From NCBI RefSeq assembly GCF_023716665.1, contig NZ_CP071859.1, positions 248,001 to 312,000 of the forward strand: 64,000 bases of DNA, read 5' to 3'. The stretch is from Vibrio sp. SCSIO 43135 (GTDB lineage: Bacteria; Pseudomonadota; Gammaproteobacteria; Enterobacterales; Vibrionaceae). The translations under genes were made by a program, and so were the position numbers. Under the pieces are notes generated by a model. The model worked only from the letters and a program-made list of their open reading frames with translations. It was not told the origin of the DNA and searched no databases. Positions 40,501-51,180 of this stretch are shown here, piece by piece (position 1 is the stretch's first letter; every line of letters begins with the position of its first letter).

Positions 40501-40799
40501 TCACTGAAGAGCGTATCCTAAAAGTTCTACGTGCACCGCACATCTCTGAAAAAGCAACTATGGCAGCTGAGAAAGCGAACACTATCGTTTTCAAAGTAGC
40601 TAAAGATGCAACTAAAAAAGAGATCAAAGCAGCTGTAGAAAAGCTATTTGAAGTTGAAGTTAAGTCTGTAAATACTCTTATCACTAAGGGTAAGACCAAA
40701 CGTCAAGGTCTACGCCAAGGTCGCCGCAGCGACGTTAAGAAAGCGTACGTTACTTTGAAAGAAGGTCAAGATCTTGACTTCGTTGGCGGCGCGGAATAA
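40497..40799 (+). CDS. rplW: 50S ribosomal protein L23
   Basis: 100 residues starting [19 protein letters not shown]. It sits at the tunnel exit and is the docking site for trigger factor and SRP; the docking Glu lies in the [10 protein letters not shown] region. The start overlaps the rplD stop. It is 15 bases before rplB. Confidence 0.98.
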
Positions 40800-40814
40800 C
40801 AGGAGTAGTTAAAA

Positions 40815-41639
40815 ATGGCTATTGTTAAATGTAAGCCGACTTCCCCTGGTCGTCGTCACGTCGTTAAAGTTGTTAACGCTGACCTACACAAGGGTAAGCC
40901 ATACGCACCTCTTCTAGAGAAAAACTCTAAGAATGGTGGTCGTAACAACAACGGTCGTATCACAGTACGTCACATCGGCGGTGGTCACAAACACCACTAC
41001 CGTGTAATTGACTTCAAACGTACTAAAGACGGTATCCCAGCGAAAGTTGAGCGTCTAGAATACGATCCAAACCGTAGCGCTAACATCGCTCTAGTTCTGT
41101 ACGCAGACGGTGAGCGTCGTTACATTATCGCACCTAAAGGTGTTCAAGCAGGTGACCAGATCCAATCTGGTGTAGATGCGCCAATTAAAGCAGGTAACAC
41201 TCTGCCAATGCGCAACATCCCAGTAGGTTCTACTGTACACTGTGTTGAACTTAAGCCTGGTAAAGGTGCACAGCTAGCTCGTTCGGCTGGTGCTTATGCT
41301 CAAATCGTTGCTCGCGACGGTGCATACGTAACTATCCGTCTACGTTCTGGCGAAATGCGCAAAGTACTTTCTGAAGGCCGTGCAACAATCGGTGAAGTTG
41401 GTAACTCTGAGCACATGCTACGTGAACTAGGTAAAGCTGGTGCTAACCGCTGGCGCGGTGTTCGTCCAACCGTTCGCGGTGTGGTAATGAACCCAGTAGA
41501 CCACCCACACGGTGGTGGTGAAGGCCGTACTTCTGGTGGTCGTCACCCAGTTTCTCCTTGGGGTCAGCCAACTAAAGGCTTCAAGACTCGTAAGAACAAG
41601 CGCACTGACAAGTACATTGTACGTCGTCGTAACAAATAA
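40815..41639 (+). CDS. rplB: 50S ribosomal protein L2
   Basis: 274 residues starting [19 protein letters not shown]. The C-terminal segment [14 protein letters not shown] contains the conserved His near the peptidyl transferase centre, and the end is a basic tail (VRRRNK). It is the largest protein of this cluster and primary binder of domain IV of 23S rRNA. AACAGGAGTAG precedes the start. Confidence 0.98.
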   Translation: MAIVKCKPTSPGRRHVVKVVNADLHKGKPYAPLLEKNSKNGGRNNNGRITVRHIGGGHKHHYRVIDFKRTKDGIPAKVERLEYDPNRSANIALVLYADGERRYIIAPKGVQAGDQIQSGVDAPIKAGNTLPMRNIPVGSTVHCVELKPGKGAQLARSAGAYAQIVARDGAYVTIRLRSGEMRKVLSEGRATIGEVGNSEHMLRELGKAGANRWRGVRPTVRGVVMNPVDHPHGGGEGRTSGGRHPVSPWGQPTKGFKTRKNKRTDKYIVRRRNK

Positions 41640-41646
41640 TCTATAA

Positions 41647-41937
<291 letters not shown>

Positions 41938-41947
41938 GGAGTAGATG

Positions 41948-42280
41948 ATGGAAGCATTAGCTAAACATAACTTTGCTCGCATTTCGCCTCAGAAAGCTCG
42001 CTTAGTTGCAGACCAAATTCGCGGTAAGTCAGTAGACCAAGCACTAGAAATCTTGACGTTCAGCAACAAAAAAGCTGCTGATCTAATCAAGAAAGTTCTT
42101 GAGTCAGCTATCGCAAACGCGGAGCACAACGAAGGTGCAGATATCGACGATCTAAATGTCGCTAAAATCTTCGTAGATGAGGGCCCTATCATGAAGCGTA
42201 TTATGCCTCGTGCTAAAGGCCGTGCGGATCGTATCTTGAAGCGTTCAAGCCACATCACTGTTGTTGTAGCAGATCGCTAA
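41948..42280 (+). CDS. rplV: 50S ribosomal protein L22
   Basis: 110 residues from the second of two tandem ATGs (41945 and 41948). The second gives [18 protein letters not shown] and has the better distance from AAGGAG. The long beta-hairpin, around [17 protein letters not shown], reaches into the exit tunnel, and changes there affect macrolide binding in other bacteria. Confidence 0.97.
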   Translation: MEALAKHNFARISPQKARLVADQIRGKSVDQALEILTFSNKKAADLIKKVLESAIANAEHNEGADIDDLNVAKIFVDEGPIMKRIMPRAKGRADRILKRSSHITVVVADR

Positions 42281-42299
42281 GAGACTAGGAGAGTAAGCA

Positions 42300-42998
42300 A
42301 TGGGTCAGAAAGTACATCCAAATGGTATTCGTCTTGGCATCGTTAAGCCTTGGAATGCTACATGGTTTGCTAACACCAAAGATTTCGCTGACAACCTAGA
42401 CGGCGACTTCAAGGTACGTCAGTTCCTTACTAAGGAACTACAAAAAGCGTCTCTATCACGCATCGTTATCGAGCGTCCTGCTAAGAGCATCCGTGTGACT
42501 ATTCACACTGCTCGTCCAGGTGTTGTTATCGGTAAGAAAGGTGAAGACGTTGAGAAGCTACGCGCAGCTGTAGCTAAAATTGCAGGTGTACCAGCGCAAA
42601 TTAACATCGCTGAAGTACGTAAGCCTGAGCTGGACGCACAACTTGTGGGTGACAGCATCGCGTCTCAACTAGAGCGTCGTGTTATGTTCCGTCGTGCTAT
42701 GAAGCGCGCAGTACAAAACGCAATGCGTCTAGGCGCTAAAGGTATCAAAGTGGAAGTAAGCGGTCGTCTAGGCGGCGCTGAAATCGCACGTTCTGAGTGG
42801 TACCGTGAAGGCCGTGTGCCTCTACACACTCTACGTGCTGACATTGATTACGCAACTTCTTCGGCTCACACTCAATACGGTGTGATCGGCATTAAAGTTT
42901 GGATCTTCAAAGGTGAGATTCTAGGCGGTATGCCAGCTGCTAACGCAGTAGAGCCAAAAGGCGACAAGCCTAAGAAGCAGCGTAAAGGCCGTAAGTAA
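42300..42998 (+). CDS. rpsC: 30S ribosomal protein S3
   Basis: 232 residues. The KH domain has the [15 protein letters not shown] loop. S3 helps form the mRNA entry pore with S4 and S5 and has helicase activity there. A Lys-rich C-terminal tail ([10 protein letters not shown]) is present. TAGGAGAG precedes the start, and rplP follows after 11 bases. Confidence 0.98.
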   Translation: MGQKVHPNGIRLGIVKPWNATWFANTKDFADNLDGDFKVRQFLTKELQKASLSRIVIERPAKSIRVTIHTARPGVVIGKKGEDVEKLRAAVAKIAGVPAQINIAEVRKPELDAQLVGDSIASQLERRVMFRRAMKRAVQNAMRLGAKGIKVEVSGRLGGAEIARSEWYREGRVPLHTLRADIDYATSSAHTQYGVIGIKVWIFKGEILGGMPAANAVEPKGDKPKKQRKGRK

Positions 42999-43009
42999 GG
43001 AGTCGACAG

Positions 43010-43420
43010 ATGCTACAACCTAAACGTACTAAGTTCCGTAAGGTTCAAACTGGTCGTAACCGTGGTCTAGCGAAAGGTACCGACGTAAGCTTCGGTACAT
43101 TCGGTCTTAAAGCAGTCGGCCGTGGCCGTCTAACTGCTCGTCAGATCGAAGCAGCTCGTCGTGCAATGACACGTCACGTTAAGCGTCAAGGTAAAATCTG
43201 GATCCGTGTGTTCCCAGACAAACCAATCACAGAAAAACCGCTAGAAGTTCGTCAAGGTAAGGGTAAAGGTAACGTTGAGTACTGGGTAGCCCAAATCCAA
43301 CCTGGTAAGGTTATGTACGAAATGGACGGTGTACCTGAAGAATTGGCACGTGAAGCGTTCCGCCTAGCGGCACGTAAACTGCCTTTCAAGACTACATTTG
43401 TAACTAAGCAGGTGATGTGA
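43010..43420 (+). CDS. rplP: 50S ribosomal protein L16
   Basis: 136 residues starting [19 protein letters not shown]. It helps place the A-site tRNA, and in enterobacteria an Arg in the loop after KPIT is hydroxylated by RoxA. The stop codon TGA overlaps the ATG of rpmC (ATGA, 43418-43422), which implies translational coupling. Confidence 0.97.
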   Translation: MLQPKRTKFRKVQTGRNRGLAKGTDVSFGTFGLKAVGRGRLTARQIEAARRAMTRHVKRQGKIWIRVFPDKPITEKPLEVRQGKGKGNVEYWVAQIQPGKVMYEMDGVPEELAREAFRLAARKLPFKTTFVTKQVM

Positions 43421-43611
43421 TGAAAGCACAAGATCTACGCGAAAAGAGCGTTGAAGAGCTTAACGCTGAGCTATTGAATTTGCTACGCGAACAGTTCAAC
43501 TTGCGCATGCAAGCTGCAACTGGTCAGCTACAGCAAACTCATACTCTGAAAGCTGTACGCCGTGATATCGCACGTGTGAAAACTGTTTTGACTGAGAAGG
43601 CAGGCGCATAA
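43420..43611 (+). CDS. rpmC: 50S ribosomal protein L29
   Basis: 63 residues, [21 protein letters not shown] onward in two long helices. It lies at the tunnel exit next to L23. The ATG at 43420 is preferred over the GTG one codon earlier. The stop overlaps the rpsQ start by one base (TAATG). Confidence 0.96.
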   Translation: MKAQDLREKSVEELNAELLNLLREQFNLRMQAATGQLQQTHTLKAVRRDIARVKTVLTEKAGA

Positions 43612-43865
43612 TGAGCGAACAAAAACGTACTCAACAAGGTCGTGTTGTTAGCGACAAGATGGACAAGTCTATCGTTGTTTCTATCGAGCGCATGGTTAAA
43701 CACCCAATTTACGGCAAGTTCGTAAAGCGCACGACTAAAGTACACGCACATGACGAAAACAACGAGTGTGGCCTAGGCGACACAGTTGAGATCGCTGAGT
43801 GTCGTCCACTGTCTAAGACTAAGTCTTGGACTTTGGTTAAAGTCCTAGAAAAAGCGAAAATTTAA
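43611..43865 (+). CDS. rpsQ: 30S ribosomal protein S17
   Basis: 84 residues with an OB fold, starting [19 protein letters not shown]. It is a primary 16S rRNA binder. The conserved [22 protein letters not shown] is intact. It is the last gene of the S10 operon and is followed within 30 bases by a strong terminator. Confidence 0.98.
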   Translation: MSEQKRTQQGRVVSDKMDKSIVVSIERMVKHPIYGKFVKRTTKVHAHDENNECGLGDTVEIAECRPLSKTKSWTLVKVLEKAKI

Positions 43866-43887
43866 TTTCGGTTTTTCTTCGATAATA

Positions 43888-43926
43888 AAGCGGCTCCAAA
43901 TTTTTTTTGGGGCCGCTTGTTTTTTG
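43888..43926 (+). terminator. Terminator at the end of the S10 operon
   Basis: AAGCGGCTCCAAA (43888-43900) pairs with TTTGGGGCCGCTT (43906-43918, one G-T), then GTTTTTTG. It ends the S10 transcript before the spc promoter. Confidence 0.88.
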
Positions 43927-43929
43927 TCT

Positions 43930-44026
43930 ACCCAATCACAAAAAAGGGTGGTACAATTCGCGTCCCTTTAAAGAGGCAGCCCGACCCGAGAGGGTCTAGT
44001 TTTTAATATTTAGCGGAGCACTAACA
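43930..44026 (+). promoter_or_regulatory. Promoter and leader of the spc operon
   Basis: TACAAT (43952-43957) is a good -10 element; no clear -35 stands 17 bases ahead, so it may rely on other contacts. A small hairpin GACCC-GAGA-GGGTC lies in the leader before rplN. The terminator just upstream means a new promoter is needed here, which supports the call. Confidence 0.5.
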
Positions 44027-44398
44027 ATGATCCAAATGCAAAGTACACTTGACGCTGCAGATAACTCTGGCGCGCGCAAGGTAATGTGTATTAAGGTTCT
44101 GGGTGGCTCACACCGTCGTTACGCACACATCGGCGACATCATCAAAGTTACTGTAAAAGAAGCAATTCCACGCGGTAAAGTTAAAAAAGGTGATGTTCTG
44201 AAGGCGGTAGTTGTTCGCACCCGTAAAGGCGTTCGTCGTCCAGACGGTTCTGTCATTCGCTTCGACCGTAATGCTTGTGTATTGTTAAACGACACTACTG
44301 AGCAACCAGTCGGCACTCGTATCTTTGGCCCAGTGACTCGTGAACTTCGCAACGCGAAATTCATGAAGATTGTATCACTGGCTCCAGAAGTTCTGTAA
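44027..44398 (+). CDS. rplN: 50S ribosomal protein L14
   Basis: 123 residues starting [19 protein letters not shown]. It forms part of the intersubunit bridge with 16S rRNA and is the target of the silencing factor RsfS. It is the first gene of the spc operon here, 12 bases before rplX. GCGGAGCACTAAC precedes the ATG. Confidence 0.98.
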   Translation: MIQMQSTLDAADNSGARKVMCIKVLGGSHRRYAHIGDIIKVTVKEAIPRGKVKKGDVLKAVVVRTRKGVRRPDGSVIRFDRNACVLLNDTTEQPVGTRIFGPVTRELRNAKFMKIVSLAPEVL

Positions 44399-44410
44399 GG
44401 AGCACGAAAG

Positions 44411-44728
44411 ATGGCAGCTAAAATCCGTCGTAATGACGAAGTAATCGTTCTTGCTGGTAAAGATAAAGGCAAGAAAGGTAAAGTAACTAAGGTTCTAGCA
44501 ACTGGTAAAGTTATTGTTGAAGGTATCAACCTTGTTAAGAAGCACCAAAAGCCTGTACCGGCTCTAGGTCAACAAGGTGGCATCGTTGAACAAGAAGCAG
44601 CTATTGATGCTTCTAACGTTGCAATCTTTAACGCAGCTACTGGTAAAGCTGACCGTATCGGTTTCCGTATCGAAGATGGCAAGAAAGTTCGTTTCTTCAA
44701 GTCTAACGGCGAAACCGTTTCTAACTAA
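44411..44728 (+). CDS. rplX: 50S ribosomal protein L24
   Basis: 105 residues with the N-terminal KOW motif [19 protein letters not shown]. It is one of the two assembly initiators of the 50S subunit. AAGGAGCACGAAAG precedes the start. rplE follows after 23 bases. Confidence 0.98.
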   Translation: MAAKIRRNDEVIVLAGKDKGKKGKVTKVLATGKVIVEGINLVKKHQKPVPALGQQGGIVEQEAAIDASNVAIFNAATGKADRIGFRIEDGKKVRFFKSNGETVSN

Positions 44729-44751
44729 TAGAAGTAATTTGGAGTTCTACT

Positions 44752-45291
44752 ATGGCGAAACTGCATGATTACTACAAGTCGTCTGTAGTCGCTGAGCTTA
44801 CCAAAGAGTTCGGCTACACAAGCGTCATGCAAGTCCCTAGGATTGAAAAAATCACCCTAAACATGGGCGTTGGTGAAGCAATCAACGATAAGAAACTGCT
44901 AGAAAACGCAGCAGCTGATATGGCAACGATCTCTGGTCAAAAGCCACTTATCACTAAAGCGCGTAAATCTGTTGCAGGTTTCAAAATTCGTGAAGGCTAC
45001 CCAATTGGTTGTAAAGTAACCTTACGTGGCGAACGTATGTGGGAGTTCCTAGAGCGTTTAATCTCTATTGCTCTTCCACGTGTACGTGATTTCCGTGGTG
45101 TTAGCGCGAAGTCTTTTGACGGTCGTGGTAACTACAGCATGGGCGTTCGCGAGCAAATCATCTTCCCGGAAATCGACTACGATAAAGTCGATCGTGTACG
45201 CGGTCTTGATATCACTATCACGACGTCAGCTGGTACCGATGCGGAAGGCCGTGCTCTGCTGGCTGCCTTTAACTTCCCATTCCGTAAGTAA
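44752..45291 (+). CDS. rplE: 50S ribosomal protein L5
   Basis: 179 residues starting [20 protein letters not shown]. It binds 5S rRNA with L18 and contacts the P-site tRNA. In E. coli the start region of this gene carries the S8 repressor site of the spc operon; I did not establish that fold here. rpsN follows after 17 bases. Confidence 0.98.
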   Translation: MAKLHDYYKSSVVAELTKEFGYTSVMQVPRIEKITLNMGVGEAINDKKLLENAAADMATISGQKPLITKARKSVAGFKIREGYPIGCKVTLRGERMWEFLERLISIALPRVRDFRGVSAKSFDGRGNYSMGVREQIIFPEIDYDKVDRVRGLDITITTSAGTDAEGRALLAAFNFPFRK

Positions 45292-45308
45292 GGTGAAGGG
45301 TTACTGTT

Positions 45309-45614
45309 ATGGCTAAACAATCAATGAAAGCACGTGAAGTAAAACGTGCAAAGCTAGTTGCTAAGTTTGCTGAAAAGCGCTCAGCACTAAAAGCTATCAT
45401 CAGCGATGTAAACGCATCTGAAGAAGATCGTTGGAATGCAGTTCTTAAGCTGCAATCTCTTCCACGTGATTCGAGTGCATCACGTCAGCGCAACCGTTGT
45501 AACCAAACTGGTCGTCCACACGGTTACCTACGTAAGTTCGGTCTAAGCCGTATCAAAGTTCGCGAAGCTTGCATGAAAGGCGAGATTCCTGGACTTCGTA
45601 AGGCTAGCTGGTAA
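45309..45614 (+). CDS. rpsN: 30S ribosomal protein S14 (zinc-free type)
   Basis: 101 residues. It has only two cysteines, in [10 protein letters not shown] and REACMKG, and no CxxC pairs, so it is the long zinc-independent form typical of gamma-proteobacteria. It is in the 30S head next to S3 and S10. rpsH follows after 30 bases. Confidence 0.98.
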   Translation: MAKQSMKAREVKRAKLVAKFAEKRSALKAIISDVNASEEDRWNAVLKLQSLPRDSSASRQRNRCNQTGRPHGYLRKFGLSRIKVREACMKGEIPGLRKASW

Positions 45615-45644
45615 TTTGCCACTTAATCATTTGGAGTAAATCTT

Positions 45645-46037
45645 ATGAGCATGCAAGATCCGATTTCGGATATGCTGACCCGCGTTCGTAACGGTCAGGC
45701 AGCAAACAAAGTTGCTGTTAAAATGCCTTCTTCAAAGCTTAAAGTTGCAATTGCTGCACTACTAAAAGCTGAAGGTTACATCACTGACTTCGCTGTTGAA
45801 GGCGAAGTAAAACCTGAGCTAGAAGTTACACTTAAGTACTTCCAAGCTAAACCAGTAATTGAGCAAATCAAGCGTGTATCACGTCCTGGTCTGCGTGTCT
45901 ACAAGAACAAAGACTCGCTACCAACTGTGATGGGTGGTCTTGGTATTGCTGTAGTATCCACTTCCAAGGGTCTGATGTCTGACCGTGCTGCTCGCAAAGC
46001 AGGTCTTGGTGGTGAAATCATCTGCTACGTAGCGTAA
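45645..46037 (+). CDS. rpsH: 30S ribosomal protein S8
   Basis: 130 residues starting [19 protein letters not shown]. It is a primary 16S rRNA binder of the central domain and, in E. coli, the autogenous repressor of the spc operon. The C-terminal RNA-binding stretch [21 protein letters not shown] is intact. rplF follows after 12 bases. Confidence 0.98.
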   Translation: MSMQDPISDMLTRVRNGQAANKVAVKMPSSKLKVAIAALLKAEGYITDFAVEGEVKPELEVTLKYFQAKPVIEQIKRVSRPGLRVYKNKDSLPTVMGGLGIAVVSTSKGLMSDRAARKAGLGGEIICYVA

Positions 46038-46049
46038 TAGGAGTAGAAT

Positions 46050-46583
46050 ATGTCTCGTGTTGCTAAAGCACCTGTCGCTATTCCAGCTGGCGTAGAGGTG
46101 AAACTAAACGGCCAAGAAATTACTGTTAAAGGCGCTAAGGGCGAACTATCTCGCACTCTTAACGATGCAGTAGTGATTGCACAGGAAGAAAACAACCTTA
46201 CTTTCGGTCCAAAAGAAGGTGCTGCTAACGCTTGGGCACAAGCAGGTACTGCTCGTGCACTAGTTAACAACATGGTTGTTGGTGTTACTGAAGGCTTTAC
46301 TAAGAAGCTAACTCTTAAAGGTGTTGGTTACCGTGCTGCTATGAAAGGCAACGCTGTAGGTCTAACACTTGGCTTCTCACACCCAGTAGAGCACGCTCTA
46401 CCTGAAGGTGTTAAAGCAGAATGCCCTAGCCAAACTGAGATCGTTATTACTGGTTGTGATAAGCAACTAGTTGGTCAAGTTGCGGCTGACATTCGTTCTT
46501 ACCGTGAGCCTGAGCCTTATAAAGGTAAAGGTGTTCGTTACGCCGATGAAATCGTGCGTACTAAAGAAGCTAAGAAGAAGTAA
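46050..46583 (+). CDS. rplF: 50S ribosomal protein L6
   Basis: 177 residues starting [17 protein letters not shown], with two similar alpha/beta domains. It lies near the L7/L12 stalk and sarcin-ricin loop; changes here confer gentamicin resistance in E. coli. The C-terminal [12 protein letters not shown] motif is present. rplR follows after nine bases. Confidence 0.98.
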   Translation: MSRVAKAPVAIPAGVEVKLNGQEITVKGAKGELSRTLNDAVVIAQEENNLTFGPKEGAANAWAQAGTARALVNNMVVGVTEGFTKKLTLKGVGYRAAMKGNAVGLTLGFSHPVEHALPEGVKAECPSQTEIVITGCDKQLVGQVAADIRSYREPEPYKGKGVRYADEIVRTKEAKKK

Positions 46584-46592
46584 GGTAACACT

Positions 46593-46946
46593 ATGGATAA
46601 GAAAGCATCTCGCATCCGTCGTGCTACACGTGCACGTCGTAAGATTGCAGAACTGGGTGCAACTCGCCTAGTAGTACACCGTACTCCTCGTCACGTGTAC
46701 GCTCAGGTTATTGCAGCTAACGGCTCTGAGGTTATCGCAGCAGCTTCTACTGTAGAAAAAGCGATCCGTGAGCAAGTTAAGAACACTGGTAACATCGATG
46801 CAGCTAAAGCAGTAGGTAAAGCTATCGCTGAGCGCGCTCTTGAAAAAGGCGTTTCTGCTGTTGCATACGATCGTTCTGGTTTCCAATACCACGGTCGAGT
46901 AGCGGCGCTAGCAGAATCTGCTCGCGAAGCTGGTCTGAAATTCTAA
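46593..46946 (+). CDS. rplR: 50S ribosomal protein L18
   Basis: 117 residues starting [19 protein letters not shown]. The very basic N-terminus and the C-terminal [24 protein letters not shown] bind 5S rRNA. It works with L5 to dock 5S rRNA in the central protuberance. rpsE follows after 14 bases. Confidence 0.98.
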   Translation: MDKKASRIRRATRARRKIAELGATRLVVHRTPRHVYAQVIAANGSEVIAAASTVEKAIREQVKNTGNIDAAKAVGKAIAERALEKGVSAVAYDRSGFQYHGRVAALAESAREAGLKF

Positions 46947-46960
46947 GGTAGGGTTGGAAG

Positions 46961-47464
46961 ATGGCTAAAGAACAACAAGTTCAAGCGAATGATTTGCAAG
47001 AAAAGCTAATCGCAGTTAACCGTGTATCTAAGACGGTTAAAGGTGGTCGAATCATGAGCTTTACTGCACTAACTGTTGTTGGTGACGGTAACGGTCGCGT
47101 AGGTTTCGGTTACGGCAAAGCTCGTGAAGTACCTGCAGCGATTCAAAAAGCAATGGAAAAAGCGCGTCGTAACATGACTACTATCGCGCTTAACGAAGGC
47201 ACTCTTCACCACCCGGTGAAAGGTCGCCACTCGGGCTCTAAAGTTTACATGCAGCCTGCTGCTGAAGGTACTGGTGTTATCGCAGGTGGTGCGATGCGTG
47301 CAGTACTAGAAGTTGCTGGTGTACACAACGTACTATCTAAAGCATACGGTTCTACGAACCCTATCAACATCGTTCGTGCAACGATCGATGCACTAGGTAG
47401 CATGAAGTCGCCAGAAATGGTTGCTGCTAAACGTGGTCTAACTGTTGAATCTATTTCGGAGTAA
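46961..47464 (+). CDS. rpsE: 30S ribosomal protein S5
   Basis: 167 residues. The N-terminal dsRBD-like domain has [28 protein letters not shown], and the loop after KTVKGGR is where spectinomycin resistance changes arise in other bacteria. It helps form the mRNA entry site and affects decoding accuracy. rpmD follows after seven bases. Confidence 0.98.
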   Translation: MAKEQQVQANDLQEKLIAVNRVSKTVKGGRIMSFTALTVVGDGNGRVGFGYGKAREVPAAIQKAMEKARRNMTTIALNEGTLHHPVKGRHSGSKVYMQPAAEGTGVIAGGAMRAVLEVAGVHNVLSKAYGSTNPINIVRATIDALGSMKSPEMVAAKRGLTVESISE

Positions 47465-47471
47465 GAACACC

Positions 47472-47648
47472 ATGGCAACTATTAAAGTAACTCAAACTAA
47501 AAGCTCAATTGGTCGCCTACCTAAGCACAAACTGTGTCTAAAAGGTCTTGGCCTTCGTAAAATCAACCATACAGTAGAACTTGAAGATACTCCGTGTGTA
47601 CGCGGTATGATCAACAAGGTTTACTACATGGTTAAAGTTGAGGAGTAA
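47472..47648 (+). CDS. rpmD: 50S ribosomal protein L30
   Basis: 58 residues, [20 protein letters not shown] onward. The ATG at 47472 gives the usual length; an upstream in-frame start at 47445 would overlap rpsE and add unrelated residues. It binds domain II of 23S rRNA. rplO follows after five bases. Confidence 0.96.
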   Translation: MATIKVTQTKSSIGRLPKHKLCLKGLGLRKINHTVELEDTPCVRGMINKVYYMVKVEE

Positions 47649-47653
47649 TCAGA

Positions 47654-48088
47654 ATGCGTTTGAATACTCTATCACCGGCTGCGGGTTCTAAGCCTTCTAA
47701 GAAGCGTTTAGGTCGTGGTATCGGTTCTGGCCTTGGTAAAACAGGTGGCCGCGGTCACAAAGGTCAAAAGTCACGTTCTGGCGGCTCTGTACGTCCAGGT
47801 TTTGAAGGCGGTCAAATGCCTCTGAAACAACGTCTACCAAAATTCGGTTTCACTTCTCGTAAGAGCCTAGTGTCTGCTGAAGTTCGTCTAGCTGAGCTAG
47901 CGAAAGTAACTGGTGACGTAGTTGATCTTAACAGCCTTAAAGCTGCTAACATCGTTACTAAGAACATCGAATTTGTAAAAGTTGTTCTTTCTGGCGAACT
48001 TAGCAAAGCTGTGACTGTTAAAGGTCTACGCGTGACTAAAGGCGCTAAAGCTGCAATCGAAGCTGCAGGCGGTAAAATCGAGGAATAA
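47654..48088 (+). CDS. rplO: 50S ribosomal protein L15
   Basis: 144 residues. A Gly/Arg/Lys-rich N-terminal extension ([21 protein letters not shown]) threads into 23S rRNA, followed by the globular domain. It is a late-assembly protein. secY follows after 20 bases. Confidence 0.98.
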   Translation: MRLNTLSPAAGSKPSKKRLGRGIGSGLGKTGGRGHKGQKSRSGGSVRPGFEGGQMPLKQRLPKFGFTSRKSLVSAEVRLAELAKVTGDVVDLNSLKAANIVTKNIEFVKVVLSGELSKAVTVKGLRVTKGAKAAIEAAGGKIEE

Positions 48089-48108
48089 TCTCGAGGAACG
48101 AGGTACAG

Positions 48109-49443
48109 ATGGCTAAGAAACCAGGACAAGATTTTCGTAGTGCTCAGAGCGGCTTAAGTGAACTAAAGTCGCGCTTATTATTCGTAATTGGTGCACTTTT
48201 AGTATTCCGAGCGGGCTCTTTTGTGCCGATTCCTGGTATTGACGCAGCTGTACTTGCCGATTTGTTCGAACAGCAAAAAGGTACCATCGTAGAAATGTTT
48301 AACATGTTCTCCGGTGGTGCTCTTGAGCGTGCATCTATTTTAGCATTGGGCATCATGCCGTATATTTCGGCTTCGATTGTTGTCCAATTGCTAACTGTAG
48401 TTCATCCAGCGTTAGCGGAACTCAAAAAAGAGGGTGAAGCAGGCCGTCGTAAGATAAGCCAATATACACGCTACGGCACGCTTGTACTTGCAACATTCCA
48501 AGCTATTGGTATTGCAACAGGCTTACCAAACATGGTCGACAATCTGGTTGTTATCAACCAAACCATGTTTACGCTAATTGCAACCGTAAGTTTAGTAACC
48601 GGTACCATGTTCCTAATGTGGTTAGGTGAACAAATTACAGAGCGAGGAATTGGTAATGGTATCTCATTACTAATTTTTGCAGGTATTGTTGCTGGATTGC
48701 CTTCTGCAATCGGTCAAACAATCGAGCAAGCGCGTCAAGGTGAATTGCATGTACTTCTTCTATTGCTGATCGGTGTATTAGCTTTTGCTGTAATTTACTT
48801 CGTTGTTTTCATGGAGCGTGGTCAACGTCGTATCGTTGTCAACTATGCGAAGCGTCAACAAGGTCGTAAAGTTTTTGCAGCGCAAAGCACTCACTTGCCT
48901 CTTAAAATTAATATGGCAGGTGTTATACCAGCGATTTTTGCATCAAGCATTATCCTGTTCCCAGGAACACTGGCTCAGTGGTTTGGTCAGAATGGTGAGA
49001 GCAGCGCGTTCGGTTGGTTAACTGACGTGTCTTTGGCTCTTAGCCCAGGTCAGCCTCTGTATGTAATGTTGTATGCAGCAGCAATTATTTTCTTCTGTTT
49101 CTTCTACACGGCGTTAGTATTTAACCCGCGTGAAACAGCAGATAACTTGAAGAAGTCCGGTGCATTCGTACCCGGTATCCGCCCAGGTGAGCAGACAGCG
49201 AAATATATCGATAAAGTAATGACACGTTTAACCTTAGCTGGTGCACTGTACATTACCTTTATCTGTCTGATTCCCGAGTTCATGATGGTCGCGTGGAACG
49301 TACGTTTCTACTTCGGCGGTACATCACTACTTATCGTAGTAGTTGTTATCATGGACTTTATGGCACAGGTACAGACTCATCTGATGTCACAACAGTATGA
49401 TTCTGTGTTGAAAAAAGCGAATCTGAAAGGGTACGGCCGTTAA
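48109..49443 (+). CDS. secY: Protein translocase subunit SecY
   Basis: The channel subunit of the SecYEG translocon, an inner-membrane protein of 444 residues with ten transmembrane helices. Family landmarks are the plug and TM2 region ([27 protein letters not shown]), the C4 loop [21 protein letters not shown], and the C5 loop around [11 protein letters not shown], which contacts SecA and the ribosome. It is placed after rplO as in E. coli, and followed by rpmJ after 38 bases. Confidence 0.98.
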   Translation: MAKKPGQDFRSAQSGLSELKSRLLFVIGALLVFRAGSFVPIPGIDAAVLADLFEQQKGTIVEMFNMFSGGALERASILALGIMPYISASIVVQLLTVVHPALAELKKEGEAGRRKISQYTRYGTLVLATFQAIGIATGLPNMVDNLVVINQTMFTLIATVSLVTGTMFLMWLGEQITERGIGNGISLLIFAGIVAGLPSAIGQTIEQARQGELHVLLLLLIGVLAFAVIYFVVFMERGQRRIVVNYAKRQQGRKVFAAQSTHLPLKINMAGVIPAIFASSIILFPGTLAQWFGQNGESSAFGWLTDVSLALSPGQPLYVMLYAAAIIFFCFFYTALVFNPRETADNLKKSGAFVPGIRPGEQTAKYIDKVMTRLTLAGALYITFICLIPEFMMVAWNVRFYFGGTSLLIVVVVIMDFMAQVQTHLMSQQYDSVLKKANLKGYGR

Positions 49444-49481
49444 TCCGGCGGTAGTCTCAGATTTCATTACGGAGTTTAGCA

Positions 49482-49595
49482 ATGAAAGTTCGTGCTTCCG
49501 TTAAAAAAATCTGCCGTAACTGTAAAGTTATCAAGCGTAACGGTGTCGTTCGCGTGATTTGCAGTGAGCCAAAGCACAAGCAACGCCAAGGCTAA
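49482..49595 (+). CDS. rpmJ: 50S ribosomal protein L36 (zinc-binding type)
   Basis: 37 residues read from the sequence: [20 protein letters not shown] and on to the end at KQRQG. The zinc ligands Cys11, Cys14, Cys27 and His32 are all present, so this is the C+ form. Vibrios commonly carry a second, zinc-free L36 elsewhere, used when zinc is low; it is not in this window. CGGAGTTTAGC precedes the ATG. It is the last gene of the spc operon. Confidence 0.97.
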
Positions 49596-49621
49596 TTAGC
49601 AGAAATTTTTACTTGAAATAT

Positions 49622-49660
49622 AAGGTAGTGTCGAGTATATTCCTCGGCCTACCTTTTGCG
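49622..49660 (+). other. Hairpin between rpmJ and the alpha operon
   Basis: AAGGTAG (49622-49628) pairs with CTACCTT (49649-49655), with an inner CGAG/CTCG stem, and TTTTGCG follows. It could be a weak terminator ending the spc transcript or a processing site; the T-run is short. Confidence 0.5.
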
Positions 49661-49663
49661 TGC

Positions 49664-49752
49664 AAAAGAAGTAGTATCCCACAGCGTATCCATCACGGGC
49701 TTTGCTGTGGTTAATTCTTTTATGAAACACTTAGGAGTGAATAATGGCCCGT
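49664..49752 (+). promoter_or_regulatory. Alpha-operon S4-binding pseudoknot leader
   Basis: Nested stems AAAAGAA (49664-49670) with TTCTTTT (49715-49721) and CCACAGC (49679-49685) with GCTGTGG (49704-49710). In the loop, ACGGGC (49695-49700) is complementary to GCCCGT (49747-49752), the codons just after the rpsM ATG, giving a pseudoknot over the ribosome-binding site. This is the layout of the E. coli alpha-operon leader, where S4 represses rpsM translation. Confidence 0.8.
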
Positions 49753-50100
49753 ATAGCAGGCATTAACATTCCTGATCAAAAACATGCTGTAATCGCACTA
49801 ACTGCGATCTACGGTATCGGTAAAACTCGCTCTCAAGCTATTCTAGCTGACGTGGGTATTGCTGAAGATGTTAAGATCAGTGAACTATCTGATGAGCAGA
49901 TCGATCAACTGCGTGATGGTGTAGCTAAATACACTGTAGAAGGTGATCTACGTCGTGAAGTATCAATGAACATCAAGCGTCTTATGGACCTTGGTTGTTA
50001 CCGTGGTCTTCGTCATCGTCGCAGTCTACCACTACGTGGACAGCGTACTAAAACCAATGCTCGCACCCGTAAGGGTCCGCGTAAGCCGATCAAGAAATAA
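49744..50100 (+). CDS. rpsM: 30S ribosomal protein S13
   Basis: 118 residues starting [19 protein letters not shown]. It is in the 30S head and contacts the P-site tRNA through its basic C-terminal tail ([17 protein letters not shown]). Translation is probably controlled by the pseudoknot that includes its first codons. TAGGAGTG lies ahead of the ATG. First gene of the alpha operon. Confidence 0.98.
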   Translation: MARIAGINIPDQKHAVIALTAIYGIGKTRSQAILADVGIAEDVKISELSDEQIDQLRDGVAKYTVEGDLRREVSMNIKRLMDLGCYRGLRHRRSLPLRGQRTKTNARTRKGPRKPIKK

Positions 50101-50112
50101 TCGGGAAGGTAG

Positions 50113-50508
<396 letters not shown>

Positions 50509-50535
50509 CGTTTTTTAGATTACTGGAGAAAGATC

Positions 50536-51156
50536 ATGGCAAGATATTTGGGTCCTAAGCTGAAGCTTAGCCGTCGCGAAGGTACTGACTTATTCCTTAA
50601 GTCTGGTGTACGCGCGATCGATACCAAGTGTAAAATTGATAACGCACCAGGTGTACACGGCGCTCGTCGCGGTCGTCTATCTGAGTATGGCGTTCAGCTT
50701 CGTGAGAAGCAAAAAGTTCGTCGTATCTACGGCGTTCTAGAAAAACAATTCCGTAACTACTACAAAGAAGCTGCGCGTCTTAAAGGCAACACGGGTGAAA
50801 ACCTACTTCAGCTTCTTGAAGGTCGTCTTGATAACGTAGTTTACCGCATGGGCTTTGGCGCAACTCGCGCAGAAGCACGCCAACTAGTTAGCCACAAAGC
50901 TATCCTAGTTAACGGTAACGTTGTAAACGTTCCTTCTTTCAAAGTTTCGGCTAATGACGTTGTTTCAATTCGCGAGAAAGCTAAAAAGCAAGCTCGTGTT
51001 AAAGCTGCTCTAGAAGTTGCTGAACAACGTGAAAAACCAACTTGGATTGAAGTAGATGGTGGCAAAATGGAAGGTACATTCAAGCGTATGCCTGAGCGTT
51101 CTGACCTGTCAGCTGACATCAACGAACAATTGATCGTCGAGCTTTACTCTAAGTAA
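50536..51156 (+). CDS. rpsD: 30S ribosomal protein S4
   Basis: 206 residues with the S4 RNA-binding domain at about 96-160 ([23 protein letters not shown]). It is a primary assembly protein of the 5' domain of 16S rRNA, takes part in decoding fidelity, and is the autogenous repressor of the alpha operon in E. coli. Here its own likely target precedes rpsM. rpoA follows after 24 bases. Confidence 0.98.
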   Translation: MARYLGPKLKLSRREGTDLFLKSGVRAIDTKCKIDNAPGVHGARRGRLSEYGVQLREKQKVRRIYGVLEKQFRNYYKEAARLKGNTGENLLQLLEGRLDNVVYRMGFGATRAEARQLVSHKAILVNGNVVNVPSFKVSANDVVSIREKAKKQARVKAALEVAEQREKPTWIEVDGGKMEGTFKRMPERSDLSADINEQLIVELYSK

Positions 51157-51180
51157 GGTTTAAACTAAAGAGAGGACACA

